The notes under the pieces are model-generated. The model was not told where the DNA came from, did not search any database, and saw only the letters and a list, made by a program, of their open reading frames with translations. A stretch of DNA of 64,000 nucleotides, from positions 32,412-96,411 of the forward strand of contig CAYJKL010000001.1 of assembly GCA_964370755.1 (NCBI GenBank), written 5' to 3'. Origin of the DNA: CAKOSP01 sp964370755 (lineage in GTDB: Bacteria; Bacillota_I; Bacilli_A; RF39; UBA660). The first letter of the stretch is position 1; every line of letters begins with the position of its first letter. Of the stretch, positions 8,094-17,270 are shown piece after piece. The translations under genes and the position numbers were made by a program.

Positions 8094-9900
8094 TTTTTGC
8101 GTACTCCTTTTTTAGATATACTGCAAGTACTGATATATCTGCTGGATTAACACCAGATATTCTAGTTGCTGCAGCTATTGTTTTTGGTCTAATTTTACTA
8201 AGTTTTTGTTTTGCTTCACTAGCTAGATTTAATATTTTTTCATAATCTATATCATCAGGGATTTGTTTTTCTTCAAGTTTTTTTAATTTTTCAGCATTTT
8301 CATATGCTTTTTTTATGTATCCTTCGTATTTAACTAGTATTTCTACTTGCTCTACTACTTCTTTTGGATAACTTTCTTCTAAATAATTTTTCAGTTTTTC
8401 TTCTGGTCTTTTAATAAGTTCATATAAAGATACGCTTTTAAGTTCTTCTTTTAAAAATATTTTTGTTTCTTTAATAGTTTCAATTAATGCTTTAATTCCT
8501 ATTTCTTTTTCTACTAATTTATCATATTTTTCTTTAGAAATTGCGCCTTTTTCATATGCATATTTTCTTAGTCTTAAATCTGCATTATCATGGCGAAGTA
8601 ATAATCTAAACTCTGCTCTTGATGTTAACATTCTGTATGGTTCTATAGTACCTTTTGTTACTAAATCGTCTATTAATACACCTATATATGCTTCATCTCT
8701 TCTAAGAATAAGTGGTTCTTTATTATCTAATTTCAAACTTGCATTTATTCCTGCTATGATACCTTGTCCTGCGGCCTCTTCATAACCACTTGTTCCATTA
8801 ATTTGTCCCGCTGTAAATAAATTATTTATTTTTTTATTTTCAAGTGATACTGTTAATTCTAATGGGTCTACTGCATCGTACTCTATTGCATATGCATACT
8901 TTGTAATTTCAGCATTTTCCAAACCAATTATGCTTCTTACCATTTTTTCTTGAACTTCTTCTGGCATACTAGTTGAAAATCCTTGTAAATACCAATCATC
9001 TAAGTGGTTACTTTCTGGCTCTAAGAATAATTGATGTCTTTCTTTATCTTTAAATCTTACTATTTTATCTTCTATTGATGGACAATATCTTGGACCGACT
9101 CCAGTTACATGTCCTCCGTACATAGCACTTTTATCTAAGTTTTCTTCAATAATTTGATGAGTTTTTTCATTTGTAAATACTAAATAGCATAATCTTTGAT
9201 TTTCAGGGTCATAACTAGGCTTATCGTCAAAACTAAATGTATATGCTTCAGTTGCTCCCGGTTCTTTTTGGATTATATCAAAATTTATTGATGATTCTTT
9301 TATTCTTGGAGGTGTTCCTGTTTTAAGTCTTATAATATTTAGTCCATATTTTTTTAGATTATCTGACAAATAGTTTGATCTGTCTTCTCCATGAGGACCC
9401 TCTTCTTTTGATGTATTTCCTACTAAAATATTTGCTTTTGTATAAGTTCCTGTGGTTAGAATTACAATTTTACTGTATAATTTTTCTCCGTTATCTAAAA
9501 TAACACCTGTTACCTTATTGTTTTCAATTATTAAATCTTCTACTTTACCTTCTTTTATTTCTAGATTTTTAGTTTTTTCTAATGCTTTTAGCATATTTTC
9601 TGGGTATGTTATTTTATCTGCTTGAACTCTTAAACATCTAACTGCTGGACCTTTTGAAACATTTAGCATTTTAGCTTGAAAATGAGAAATATCTGCAATT
9701 TTACCCATTAGTCCACCTAATGCATCTACTTCTCTTACTATAACACCTTTACTTGTTCCACCTATTGAAGGATTGCAAGGCATATCTGCTATATTATTTT
9801 TATTCATTGTTAAAAGAACAGTTTTTTTCCCCATAACTGCTGCTATATGTGCTGCTTCACAACCTGCGTGTCCTGCTCCTACTACTAGTATATCTATCAT
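8086..9900 (-). CDS. mnmG: tRNA uridine-5-carboxymethylaminomethyl modification enzyme MnmG
   Basis: An FAD-binding protein of 604 residues, full length. The N-terminal DILVVGAGHAGCEAA is the FAD motif; MPCNPSIGGTSKG, LRLKTGTPPR-type blocks and the C-terminal helical part (KIRPKTIAAATRISGVNPAD) are all present. With MnmE, encoded three genes upstream in this cluster, it installs the cmnm5 group on wobble uridine 34 of tRNAs. The BI-1 terminator at 9938-9961 separates it from the genes upstream. Confidence 0.97.
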   Translation of the reverse strand: MIDILVVGAGHAGCEAAHIAAVMGKKTVLLTMNKNNIADMPCNPSIGGTSKGVIVREVDALGGLMGKIADISHFQAKMLNVSKGPAVRCLRVQADKITYPENMLKALEKTKNLEIKEGKVEDLIIENNKVTGVILDNGEKLYSKIVILTTGTYTKANILVGNTSKEEGPHGEDRSNYLSDNLKKYGLNIIRLKTGTPPRIKESSINFDIIQKEPGATEAYTFSFDDKPSYDPENQRLCYLVFTNEKTHQIIEENLDKSAMYGGHVTGVGPRYCPSIEDKIVRFKDKERHQLFLEPESNHLDDWYLQGFSTSMPEEVQEKMVRSIIGLENAEITKYAYAIEYDAVDPLELTVSLENKKINNLFTAGQINGTSGYEEAAGQGIIAGINASLKLDNKEPLILRRDEAYIGVLIDDLVTKGTIEPYRMLTSRAEFRLLLRHDNADLRLRKYAYEKGAISKEKYDKLVEKEIGIKALIETIKETKIFLKEELKSVSLYELIKRPEEKLKNYLEESYPKEVVEQVEILVKYEGYIKKAYENAEKLKKLEEKQIPDDIDYEKILNLASEAKQKLSKIRPKTIAAATRISGVNPADISVLAVYLKKEYAKNE

Positions 9901-9937
9901 TTAACCACTTTCACTTTCGCTTTCAAATGTATTATAA

Positions 9938-9961
9938 CAAAAAAAAGCAGCAATTGCTACT
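9938..9961 (-). terminator. Intrinsic terminator overlapping the BI-1 gene stop codon
   Basis: On the minus strand AGTAGC pairs with GCTGCT (one G-U) around AATT, followed by eight T. The TAG stop of the BI-1 gene (9957-9959) lies in the 5' arm. Confidence 0.88.
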
Positions 9962-10604
9962 TTGATTTTCCAAATAATCTTATTAAATCTAAAAATAAAT
10001 TAATGAAATCAATATATAATTCAAATGCACCATATATTACAAGTTTATTATCTTCCATTCTAGATATTTGATTTTTGATTTTTTGCATATCGTATGATAT
10101 AAAACCAGTAAATATTAATGCTGATGCTGCTGTTATAATTATGTTAATAGTTTCACTTTCTAAGAAAAAGTAACTAACTAATGAGAATACGATAATTATT
10201 AATAATGATATTGATAACATATTTCCTAAACCTGTTAAGTCTTTTTTGGTTTTATATCCTATAATTGCCATTACCACAAAAATTGCAGATGTTAATAGGA
10301 ATATTGATATTATTGATGACATCTCATATGTCAAAAATATACTTGAAAATGTTATACCTATAATACTTGAATATACTAGGTATAAAATATATAAAATTTG
10401 TGTTGGTAACTTGTTAATTAATAATTTGAATGCAAATGCTGTTACTAACATTGCTATTATTATAGGTAATGTCCCTATATCTACTAATAGTTTATAAGCG
10501 AGTTCTGCATCATTAGATATGTAGTATCCTGCTCCAAATGAGATTAGTAATCCTATTGCCAACCATAAAAATATTTTATTAAATATATCATAATTATTTT
10601 CCAT
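9957..10604 (-). CDS. Bax inhibitor-1 / YccA-YetJ family membrane protein
   Basis: A 215-residue integral membrane protein with about seven hydrophobic segments, ending in the family hallmark LYIDFINLFLDLIRLFG after ISYDMQKIKNQI. Bacterial members such as YetJ are pH-dependent calcium leak channels; others are linked to FtsH. The exact role here is unknown. GAAAGGAAA precedes the ATG. It lies in a pair with the AIM24-type gene (29-base gap), placed between mnmE and mnmG, where Bacillus has nothing. Confidence 0.88.
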   Translation of the reverse strand: MENNYDIFNKIFLWLAIGLLISFGAGYYISNDAELAYKLLVDIGTLPIIIAMLVTAFAFKLLINKLPTQILYILYLVYSSIIGITFSSIFLTYEMSSIISIFLLTSAIFVVMAIIGYKTKKDLTGLGNMLSISLLIIIVFSLVSYFFLESETINIIITAASALIFTGFISYDMQKIKNQISRMEDNKLVIYGAFELYIDFINLFLDLIRLFGKSK

Positions 10605-10632
10605 ATTATTTTTTTCCTTTCAAAATACAATG

Positions 10633-11310
10633 TTATCTTACTGGTAAATATCCTGCGATTGCACCAGCTAAGTTCATAATAGGCATTGATTGTAAGTATA
10701 CTACTCCAGGACCCGTTATAACTGTATTAAATAGACCTTCTCCTCCGAATACCATATTTTTTAAACCTGGTACAGTTTTAATATCCATTTTACATGTTGC
10801 ACTCATAGCTGCTAAATTTCCAGTATCCACTATTATTTGTTCTCCATCTGCTAGTGTTTTTTCTACTACATATCCATCAAATTCTGCAAATGCAAGGCCT
10901 TCTCCAGATATTTTTTGTAGAATAAACCCTTCTCCTCCAAATAATCCTGCTCCGATTTTTTTTCTAAAATGCATTGATAACTCTACTCCTCTTGTTGAGC
11001 ATAAGTATCCACCTTTTTGAAATATCATTTCACTTCCTGGTTTAATTTCAAATACTTTAATTTCACCTGGTAAGTTAGATGCTATAGAGATTGATCCTGG
11101 TCCACCCTTTGCTGTATATATGTTTTGCATTAAAGTTTCCCCAGATAAAGCTCTTCCTAAAAGTTTACCAACTCCACCATTTGTAGTTGTTTTCATTTCC
11201 ATGTTAGGTGTCATCCAGCACATTGCTCCACCTTCACTGTTTATTGATTCATTTTCTTCAAGTTCTATTGTAAGTAGCGGCAAATTTCCGCCTTCTATTT
11301 TATAATTCAT
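10633..11310 (-). CDS. AIM24 / TIGR00266 family protein
   Basis: A 225-residue protein of Gly-rich beta strands. Motifs include INSEGGAMCWMTPNMEM near residue 25, GGPGSISIASNLPGEI, and a C-terminal PGVVYLQSMPIMNLAGAIAGY. This is the plan of the TIGR00266/AIM24 family, a double-stranded beta-helix-like fold of unknown biochemical role. No signal peptide. A GGAGG ribosome binding site is present. Family assignment is good; function is not known. Confidence 0.85.
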   Translation of the reverse strand: MNYKIEGGNLPLLTIELEENESINSEGGAMCWMTPNMEMKTTTNGGVGKLLGRALSGETLMQNIYTAKGGPGSISIASNLPGEIKVFEIKPGSEMIFQKGGYLCSTRGVELSMHFRKKIGAGLFGGEGFILQKISGEGLAFAEFDGYVVEKTLADGEQIIVDTGNLAAMSATCKMDIKTVPGLKNMVFGGEGLFNTVITGPGVVYLQSMPIMNLAGAIAGYLPVR

Positions 11311-11340
11311 TATTTCCTCCAGTTATATTTTATCATATTT

Positions 11341-12684
11341 TTATTTGCCTAAGCAAAAATTTGCAAATATTTTGTCTACTAGTTCATCTTCGTAAAATTC
11401 TCCAGTTAATTCTCCTAAAAATTGCCAAGCGTTTTTTATATCTATTTCTATTAAATCAAGTTCAATCTTTTCTTCTTTACTTTTTATAGCAGTTTCAATA
11501 GATTTATATGCTTTTTTTGCTAAGTTAATCTGTCTTATATTACATAAATAAGTCATATCTTTACTTAAAATTTCGCTTATTTTTAGTTTTTCACTTATTT
11601 TATTTTTTAATTCATCTATTCCATTTACTGATAGTGTATTTCCATATACTATATCATTATGATTTATATCAAGTTTTTTTTCTAAATCATTTTTGTTAAT
11701 AAATATAAGTGTTTTTTCTATGTCTGCGTTATTAATTAAATATTCATCTTCTAATGTTAATTGTTCATTATTATTAAGAACTATTATTACTAAATCAGCA
11801 TTTTCATAAGCTTTTTTACTTTTTTCAACACCAATTTTTTCAACAATGTTTTCAGTTTCTCTAATTCCTGCTGTATCGATAAAGTGGAGCTCTATATTAT
11901 CTATCATAACTGAGCCTTCAACTACGTCTCTTGTAGTTCCTGGGATGTTAGTAACTATTGCTTTTTCTTCATCTAAAAATGCATTTAATAAACTAGATTT
12001 ACCTACATTTGGTCTACCTACTATTGCTACTTTAATACCATTTTTTATAAGTTGACCATTTTCGGAATCTTTTATAATTTCTGCTAAATCTGTGTTTATT
12101 TCAGTTAAAAATTTATCAATCATTTCTTCGGTTACTTCGACTTCATCTGTATATTCTGGATAATCTATGTTAACTTCTATATTGCTTATAATTTTCGAAA
12201 TTTTTTCTCTTAATTTATTTATTTTTGCATAAAGACGGCCATTTACAGCATTTAAAGCCATTGTTCTTGAGCTATCATGTTTAGCTAATATTAAATCATT
12301 TACCGCTTCGGCTTTTGTAAGATCTATTCTTCCATTTAAAAATGCTCTTTTAGTAAATTCTCCTGGCTCTGCTAAATCTGCTCCATTTTCTAGTAGTAAC
12401 TCTAAAACTTTTGTTGTAGTTGAAATTCCTCCATGACAGTTTATCTCTACTAAATCTTCACAAGTATACGTTTTAGGACCCTTCATTAGCATTACAAGTA
12501 CTTCATCTATAATCTCATCTACATTTAAAATATGTCCATAAGTTATTGTGTGACTTTCTTTTTTTGATAAATCTTTTGTAAATATTTTATTTACTATATT
12601 TATTGCTTCTTTTCCAGAAATTCTTACAATAGATATTGCTCCATTACCTACTGCCGATGATATTCCTGCTATAGTATTTTCCAT
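11341..12684 (-). CDS. mnmE: tRNA modification GTPase MnmE
   Basis: A 447-residue three-domain GTPase: N-terminal folate-binding domain (TIAGISSAVGNGAISIVRIS), helical domain, and an inserted G domain with GRPNVGKSSLLNAF (P-loop), PGTTRDVVEG, DTAGIRET and NKND. The C-terminus FANFCLGK carries the conserved Cys. With MnmG it builds cmnm5 at the tRNA wobble uridine. AGGAG precedes the ATG. Downstream of jag, which ends in its own terminator. Confidence 0.97.
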   Translation of the reverse strand: MENTIAGISSAVGNGAISIVRISGKEAINIVNKIFTKDLSKKESHTITYGHILNVDEIIDEVLVMLMKGPKTYTCEDLVEINCHGGISTTTKVLELLLENGADLAEPGEFTKRAFLNGRIDLTKAEAVNDLILAKHDSSRTMALNAVNGRLYAKINKLREKISKIISNIEVNIDYPEYTDEVEVTEEMIDKFLTEINTDLAEIIKDSENGQLIKNGIKVAIVGRPNVGKSSLLNAFLDEEKAIVTNIPGTTRDVVEGSVMIDNIELHFIDTAGIRETENIVEKIGVEKSKKAYENADLVIIVLNNNEQLTLEDEYLINNADIEKTLIFINKNDLEKKLDINHNDIVYGNTLSVNGIDELKNKISEKLKISEILSKDMTYLCNIRQINLAKKAYKSIETAIKSKEEKIELDLIEIDIKNAWQFLGELTGEFYEDELVDKIFANFCLGK

Positions 12685-12740
12685 TTTTAACTCCTTCTTT
12701 TTGTTTAGTATATCACATTTATTTTATGATTTAAAGATTT

Positions 12741-12763
12741 AAAAACAGAATATTTCTATTCTG
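12741..12763 (-). terminator. Intrinsic terminator with GAAA tetraloop spanning the jag stop
   Basis: On the minus strand CAGAATA pairs with TATTCTG around GAAA, followed by five T. The TAG stop of jag (12756-12758) crosses the stem-loop junction. Confidence 0.85.
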
Positions 12764-13361
12764 CTTCTATAACTAAATGTCTATTAGGTTCTACACCTTC
12801 ACTATGTGTTTTAATTCCTTTAAATTCAGTTAATGCATTGTGCATTATTCTTCTTTCAAATGAATTCATATTTTCTAAATGTACTGGAATTTTAGTTTTT
12901 AAAACTTCTTTTGCAGTTGTTTTAGCAAGTCTAATCAGTCTAGATTCTTTTTTATCACGATAATTTTCAACATCTAAAGTTACTTTAAAGTTAATACCTG
13001 TATCAATAAATACTTTTTGCTTTGCAAGTATCTCTAATGATTTGATTGTTTGACCATTTTTACCAATTAAAATCGAACTATTTTCAGAGTGCATTTTTAT
13101 TGTAGTGCGCCCTTCTTTAGTAAGAACTTCAAAAGTTACTTCTAAATTTAGACCATTACATATTTCTTTTAAGTATTTTTTAATTTCAGTATATATATCT
13201 TCTTTTTTATAAACTGTTGCTTTAACACTTTCACCTTTAAATAATTTTCCTTTAACTTTTTCTTTTGTATAAATGTAATCACTAGATGTTAAATTATTTT
13301 CTTCATTAATTTTTTCTAAAGCTTCCTCAATCGTTTTTGCTTCTTTTACTAATTTTTCCAT
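12756..13361 (-). CDS. jag: Jag / KhpB RNA-binding protein
   Basis: A 201-residue protein with the Jag N-terminal domain (EKLVKEAKTIEEALEKI...), a KH-type segment (LIGKNGQTIKSLEILAKQ, about residue 115) and a C-terminal R3H domain (NSFERRIMHNALTE...SEGVEPNRHLVIE). KhpB proteins bind RNA with KhpA and affect cell elongation; in Bacillus the gene is named after its link to SpoIIIJ. The start lies 35 bases inside yidC with GAAGGTAGGG upstream, so the two are coupled. Confidence 0.94.
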   Translation of the reverse strand: MEKLVKEAKTIEEALEKINEENNLTSSDYIYTKEKVKGKLFKGESVKATVYKKEDIYTEIKKYLKEICNGLNLEVTFEVLTKEGRTTIKMHSENSSILIGKNGQTIKSLEILAKQKVFIDTGINFKVTLDVENYRDKKESRLIRLAKTTAKEVLKTKIPVHLENMNSFERRIMHNALTEFKGIKTHSEGVEPNRHLVIEAE

Positions 13362-14391
13362 TTTCCCTACCTTCTTTTTTATCTAATCTATTTTTGATTT
13401 TATTAGATTTTTCTTCTTTAATTATTTTATCTTTTTTTGGTTTTCTATCACCTAGATACCATTTAATTAAATACGTTTGAAGTGCTATAAATGCATAAGT
13501 TACTATCCAGTAAAAATGCAGTGCTGTTGGGAAATTAATTGATGACACTAAAATTATTACTACCATAATGTTCATCATCATTTTTGTTTGTTTTGCTGAT
13601 GCTTCATTCATTGTTGGAGCTTGACTCATAGAATATTTAAATGAGAAGAATGTTGAAAATGCTATAAGCACTAAAAGTACTATATAACTATAATTTCCAT
13701 TTTGTATTCCTACAAGTGGAGTTGTTCCAAGGTTCCATCCAAATAATGTTTCTTCATATATTGCTGGTGTTCTATAAATTGCATCTAAGAATGCGAAGAA
13801 TATAGGTAATTGTATAAATGCTAGCAGACATCCTGTTGCAGGATTTACTTTATATTTGCTATATACTCCCATCATTTCTTGACTTTTTGCCATTTGAGAA
13901 TCTCTGTCAGTTCTGTTTTTATATTTTTCTTCGATTTTTTTCATCTCTGGCATTGCTTTTTTCATATTTTGCGATTGTCTTGAGTTTTTTATTTGTACTG
14001 GTAATAAAATTATACGGATACATAAACCCACTAACATTACCGCTACACCTAGTGATCCAACTAACTCGCCTACACTATTTATTGCCCATGCAGTTGGTTT
14101 TACAAATAAAAATTGCCATATTGAAGATGTCTCATTTGAATTTACTGTAAAATCTTCACAAGTCGGTAGATCTTCTAGTTTATTTTCTAATTGATCTTCA
14201 TATGTTTTATATATTGCATATACTTCACTGTCACTATCTGGTTTACAAAGAATATCTTTTCTAAGCATTTGACCAGTTTTTTCATATTTTACTATTTCTT
14301 CATTTTTATCTAGTATATAATCATTTGACCCACATCCACTTGAAAATAGTATTAATAAAAGCGCAGTTAGTCCTAAAATTTTTGTTTTCAT
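13327..14391 (-). CDS. yidC: Membrane protein insertase YidC/Oxa1 (SpoIIIJ-like lipoprotein)
   Basis: A 354-residue insertase with a lipoprotein signal ending LLILFSSGC (lipobox Cys at 20). Five hydrophobic segments follow; the Oxa1 core has RIILLPVQIKNSRQSQNM, MMGVYSKYKVNPATGCLLAF and LHFYWIVTYAFIALQTYLIKW. The C-terminal tail is strongly basic, which suits ribosome contact. It inserts membrane proteins alone or with SecYEG. In spore formers a YidC paralogue (SpoIIIJ) is needed for sigmaG activation; whether this copy does that cannot be told. Overlaps rnpA by four bases (ATGA). Confidence 0.95.
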   Translation of the reverse strand: MKTKILGLTALLLILFSSGCGSNDYILDKNEEIVKYEKTGQMLRKDILCKPDSDSEVYAIYKTYEDQLENKLEDLPTCEDFTVNSNETSSIWQFLFVKPTAWAINSVGELVGSLGVAVMLVGLCIRIILLPVQIKNSRQSQNMKKAMPEMKKIEEKYKNRTDRDSQMAKSQEMMGVYSKYKVNPATGCLLAFIQLPIFFAFLDAIYRTPAIYEETLFGWNLGTTPLVGIQNGNYSYIVLLVLIAFSTFFSFKYSMSQAPTMNEASAKQTKMMMNIMVVIILVSSINFPTALHFYWIVTYAFIALQTYLIKWYLGDRKPKKDKIIKEEKSNKIKNRLDKKEGRENGKISKRSKND

Positions 14392-14714
14392 TGTTCTCCT
14401 TTAATTAATTTAATTAATTCATTTTCTTTTTCATTATATGACAGCTTTGCACCGTCACTATTTATCATTATAATATATTTACGGTTATTTTGAAAGTATA
14501 TTTTGTTTTTATCTATAATATTTTTAAGTTGTCTTCTTATTTTATTACGGTAAACAGCGTTTCCTAATTTCTTTGATACTGCAAAACCGAATAATGGTAT
14601 TTCAGAATTTGTTTTTAGGAAAAATATTTTAAAATACTTACTTTTTGTTTTTTGACCCTTTTGTATAATGTTATTGTAGTCTTTTCTTTCTTTTACTATT
14701 TCTCTTTTTTTCAT
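14388..14714 (-). CDS. rnpA: Ribonuclease P protein component
   Basis: A 108-residue basic protein with the RNase P protein signature FAVSKKLGNAVYRNKIRRQL around residue 45-65 (the RNR motif). It binds the catalytic RNA subunit and helps cleave 5' leaders from pre-tRNA. A strong AGGAGG precedes the ATG. A terminator lies between rpmH and rnpA (14726-14755), so rnpA may depend on read-through or on a promoter I did not find. Confidence 0.94.
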   Translation of the reverse strand: MKKREIVKERKDYNNIIQKGQKTKSKYFKIFFLKTNSEIPLFGFAVSKKLGNAVYRNKIRRQLKNIIDKNKIYFQNNRKYIIMINSDGAKLSYNEKENELIKLIKGEQ

Positions 14715-14725
14715 AAATTCCTCCT

Positions 14726-14755
14726 AAAAAAAAATCACATTAAAATTTTAATGTG
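14726..14755 (-). terminator. Intrinsic terminator overlapping the rpmH stop
   Basis: On the minus strand CACATTAAAA pairs perfectly with TTTTAATGTG, followed by A and nine T. The last His codon and the TAA of rpmH lie in the 5' arm (14748-14755). It would reduce transcription into rnpA. Confidence 0.85.
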
Positions 14756-14876
14756 TTAATTCTTTACGACCTTTTTTACGTCTTCTTGAAACAATACCAG
14801 TATCTGCTGCTTTTCTAGCAAAAAAGCCATGAGTTTTTTTAGTTTTTCTTTTATTTGGTTGCCATGTTCTTTTCAT
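14748..14876 (-). CDS. rpmH: 50S ribosomal protein L34
   Basis: A 42-residue very basic protein beginning MKRTWQPNKRKTKKTHGF and ending VSRRRKKGRKELTH, the universal L34 pattern, two residues shorter than Bacillus L34. It is too short for routine ORF finders. It heads the classic rpmH-rnpA-yidC-jag cluster left of the origin. A promoter is visible at 14909-14938. Confidence 0.97.
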   Translation of the reverse strand: MKRTWQPNKRKTKKTHGFFARKAADTGIVSRRRKKGRKELTH

Positions 14877-14908
14877 AATTACAATCACTCCTTTTTTAAT
14901 GCTACATT

Positions 14909-14938
14909 ATTATAATATTAAAATTGCTAAAAAGTCAA
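14909..14938 (-). promoter_or_regulatory. SigmaA-type promoter of rpmH
   Basis: On the minus strand TTGACT and TATAAT are 18 bp apart, with the -10 about 33 bases before the rpmH ATG. The -35 overlaps the terminator of the upstream esterase gene. Confidence 0.75.
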
Positions 14939-14960
14939 GGAATTTATCGGTTTATTCCTT
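14926..14960 (-). terminator. Terminator of the esterase gene
   Basis: On the minus strand AAGGAAT pairs with ATTCCTT around a 10-base loop, followed by GAC and five T. It ends inside the rpmH promoter. Confidence 0.6.
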
Positions 14961-14986
14961 TAAATGTGTATAATTTTATGTTTATT

Positions 14987-15976
14987 TTATCTTTTTTTTC
15001 TAACATTTTTGTATTCTGTAATATATTTTTCATAATAACTTGCGTATTTATCAAGTATAAATTTTTCTGCTTCTCTAGCAACATTTGTATTAGGTTGTTC
15101 TATATCGAATGCATGGAAACAACCTTCAAATATTGCAAATTCGACGGGAACATTACTTTCTTTTAATTTTTCAATGTAGTTTTTAGTTTCTATATAAAAT
15201 GGATCTAGGGTTCCTATTAATGATATTGTTGGAGGAAGATCACATAAATTATTTTCTTTGCTTACTGATGCATAACTCGGAATTTCAAGATTATTATTAT
15301 ATAAGTTACTTAAATATGCTTCCCAACCTAATCTATTAGAAGCGGTTCCCCACATAGGACTTTCTATATACCTATTTACATCGTATGGTTGTGTACAATC
15401 TATCATTGGATATATTGGAAGTTGAAATGCAATATCAATATCTTCCTTATTTCTTACTAACAATGATGTTGCAGTTGTTAAACCTCCTCCGGCACTTGGA
15501 CCTCCAACTATAAAACGATCTTTGTATATTCCAATATCACCATGGTTATTTTTAGCCCATAATAAACTATCATAGCAGTCATTTATTGCTGCTGGATAAG
15601 GTTCTTCGAAAGCTTTTCTATATTTTGGGGAAACTATTATACATCTTTTTTTATTAATGAACTTTTCAATACAATCCTCATACATCTCTGGATTTCCGGT
15701 GATATAACCACCTCCATGTATATACAAAAATAGAGGAATAGGCGTTTCTACATTCTCAGGTTTATATATTTTTAATTTCAAATCGTTATTAGTTTGGGTA
15801 ACTATACTTTCTTCTGTAATTTTTATATTTTCTCTTTTTTTTGATTTTGAAAAATATTTTAAATATAAATTATGAGCTACAACAAAGTTCTTATTTGACA
15901 ATAACTTAGCAATCAACATATACTTATCATAATTTGATTTTAAATCTCTGTGTAACATATTTTTCGTAACTTTCAT
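14987..15976 (-). CDS. Alpha/beta hydrolase, HSL-type esterase
   Basis: A 329-residue hydrolase of the hormone-sensitive-lipase (acetyl esterase) type: the oxyanion motif LFLYIHGGGYITG (about 100), the nucleophile elbow GGPSAGGG (Ser about 166), Asp in GTLDPFYIE (about 265) and His in GCFHAFDI (about 296). The catalytic triad is therefore complete. No signal peptide, so cytoplasmic. The substrate is unknown. It has its own promoter (16000-16028) and terminator. It is not part of the conserved origin region and looks like an accessory insertion between rpmH and dnaA. Confidence 0.88.
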   Translation of the reverse strand: MKVTKNMLHRDLKSNYDKYMLIAKLLSNKNFVVAHNLYLKYFSKSKKRENIKITEESIVTQTNNDLKLKIYKPENVETPIPLFLYIHGGGYITGNPEMYEDCIEKFINKKRCIIVSPKYRKAFEEPYPAAINDCYDSLLWAKNNHGDIGIYKDRFIVGGPSAGGGLTTATSLLVRNKEDIDIAFQLPIYPMIDCTQPYDVNRYIESPMWGTASNRLGWEAYLSNLYNNNLEIPSYASVSKENNLCDLPPTISLIGTLDPFYIETKNYIEKLKESNVPVEFAIFEGCFHAFDIEQPNTNVAREAEKFILDKYASYYEKYITEYKNVRKKR

Positions 15977-15999
15977 TTTTTCACCTACAAATTTGTTAT

Positions 16000-16028
16000 A
16001 TTATATTAATATAATATACTAAAGTCAA
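16000..16028 (-). promoter_or_regulatory. SigmaA-type promoter of the esterase gene
   Basis: On the minus strand TTGACT and TATAAT are exactly 17 bp apart; the -10 is 24 bases upstream of the ATG, and AGGTG serves as ribosome binding site. Confidence 0.8.
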
Positions 16029-16186
16029 GATTACCTTTCCTGAAAAATAAATATCTGCTGTGTCAAATTAATATTTTTCTAATAGATTAATACACTTTTA
16101 ATTATTATAAACATGGTTAAAATCATGTTTTTTTATATTTACTATAATCTAAGTATATTAATTAAGTTTGGATTAAAGACAAATTT

Positions 16187-16909
16187 TTACTCTATATAAT
16201 CTTTAATATTGTATCCATCTTTAAATTCAATAAATTTTGATATTCTTGGATGGATTGCTCTTTTTGGACAATTGTATATACAATTCATACATAGTATACA
16301 ATTTAGTCCAAATTTTGGTTTATTTTTCATTTTTATATTTTTTTGTGGACAACTTTTAATACATTTACCACATTTTATACAACTTTTATTTGCTTTTAAC
16401 TCTAGTCCAAATAACTTTACAAAAAAAGATTCTAATAAATGTACTATGATTAGTGATTTTGATAATAAAGATATTTTTATATTAGTTTTTTTGTTATTAA
16501 TTATATCACTGTAAATTTGATTTATTTCCTCAACTGATTTTTCAATTATTTCTTTTCCATACTTTTTATCAAATTTTTTTACTATAGTTAGTGGCATAGC
16601 TAGTACTTTATATGTAGAAATATCTATCTTTTCTTTTTTTGCTTTGTTAATTAGATGTATTCCTGCTGCGCTATTAATTTTTTCTTTGTTACACCCTACA
16701 GCTATTATACTTAATTTTTTTATGTTAGTAACTTTCTTAGATAATTTTAACGGAATTCTAAAAGCATGAATAGAGCTCATTATGATTAAGTGGTCACAAT
16801 TTACTTCTTCTTCTATGTTAATTATTTCACAATTTAGTTTTTTTGATAGAATTGTTGCTAAAAATTTTGTGTTACCTGTTGGGCTAAATGATAATATTTG
16901 ATATTTCAT
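16187..16909 (-). CDS. EFR1-type flavodoxin/ferredoxin fusion protein
   Basis: A 240-residue two-part redox protein. The N-terminal flavodoxin-like half starts YQILSFSPTGNTKFLATIL, with the FMN phosphate loop SPTGNT. The C-terminal half has two 4Fe-4S motifs, CIKCGKCIKSCPQ and CILCMNCIYNCPKRAIHP. This is the layout of EFR1-family ferrodoxins, common in anaerobic Bacillota; the electron partner is unknown. It suggests an anaerobic or microaerobic host. It starts four bases after the VOC gene and is co-transcribed with it. Confidence 0.88.
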   Translation of the reverse strand: MKYQILSFSPTGNTKFLATILSKKLNCEIINIEEEVNCDHLIIMSSIHAFRIPLKLSKKVTNIKKLSIIAVGCNKEKINSAAGIHLINKAKKEKIDISTYKVLAMPLTIVKKFDKKYGKEIIEKSVEEINQIYSDIINNKKTNIKISLLSKSLIIVHLLESFFVKLFGLELKANKSCIKCGKCIKSCPQKNIKMKNKPKFGLNCILCMNCIYNCPKRAIHPRISKFIEFKDGYNIKDYIE

Positions 16910-16913
16910 GTTA

Positions 16914-17270
16914 CTAACTTGGTATTATTTCAATCCAGTATCCATCCGGATCTGATATAAAATATATTCCCATCTCTTTATTCTCATAACAAATGCAGTC
17001 CATCTTTTTATGTTTATTATAACTTTCTTCAAAATTATCAGTTTTTAATGCTAGATGAATTTCATTATCTCCTAGATTATATTTTTCTTTTCTATCATGT
17101 AAATAAGTTAACTCGATTGTAAAATCTGTTTTTTTGTCTGTTAAATATACTAAAGTAAAATTTTCTTTTTTATATTCTTTCTTTATTTCTAAATCTAGTG
17201 CTTCTTGATAAAATTTTATACTTTTTTCTAAATTTAAAACATTAAAGTTAAAATGTGCTAGTTTATACAT
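16914..17270 (-). CDS. VOC-family (glyoxalase-like) protein
   Basis: A 118-residue vicinal-oxygen-chelate protein with paired beta-alpha-beta-beta-beta units: HFNFNVLNLEKSIKFYQEAL at the start and MGIYFISDPDGYWIEIIPS at the end. His (residue 6), Glu (about 54), His (about 73) and the final Glu could form the metal site, as in lactoylglutathione lyase-type enzymes. Substrate unknown; methylglyoxal detoxification is possible only by family analogy. A GGAGAA ribosome binding site is present. It is the last minus-strand gene before oriC. Confidence 0.85.
   Translation of the reverse strand: MYKLAHFNFNVLNLEKSIKFYQEALDLEIKKEYKKENFTLVYLTDKKTDFTIELTYLHDRKEKYNLGDNEIHLALKTDNFEESYNKHKKMDCICYENKEMGIYFISDPDGYWIEIIPS

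Noticed and set aside
16109..16130. Inverted repeat AAACATG/CATGTTT with T run on the plus strand
   Set aside because: No plus-strand gene ends nearby and the T run is on the wrong side for the minus-strand genes.
14909..17270. The esterase-EFR1-VOC trio as a mobile island
   Set aside because: No integrase, terminal repeats or tRNA gene, and base composition equals the neighbours; it is accessory, but mobility is not supported.
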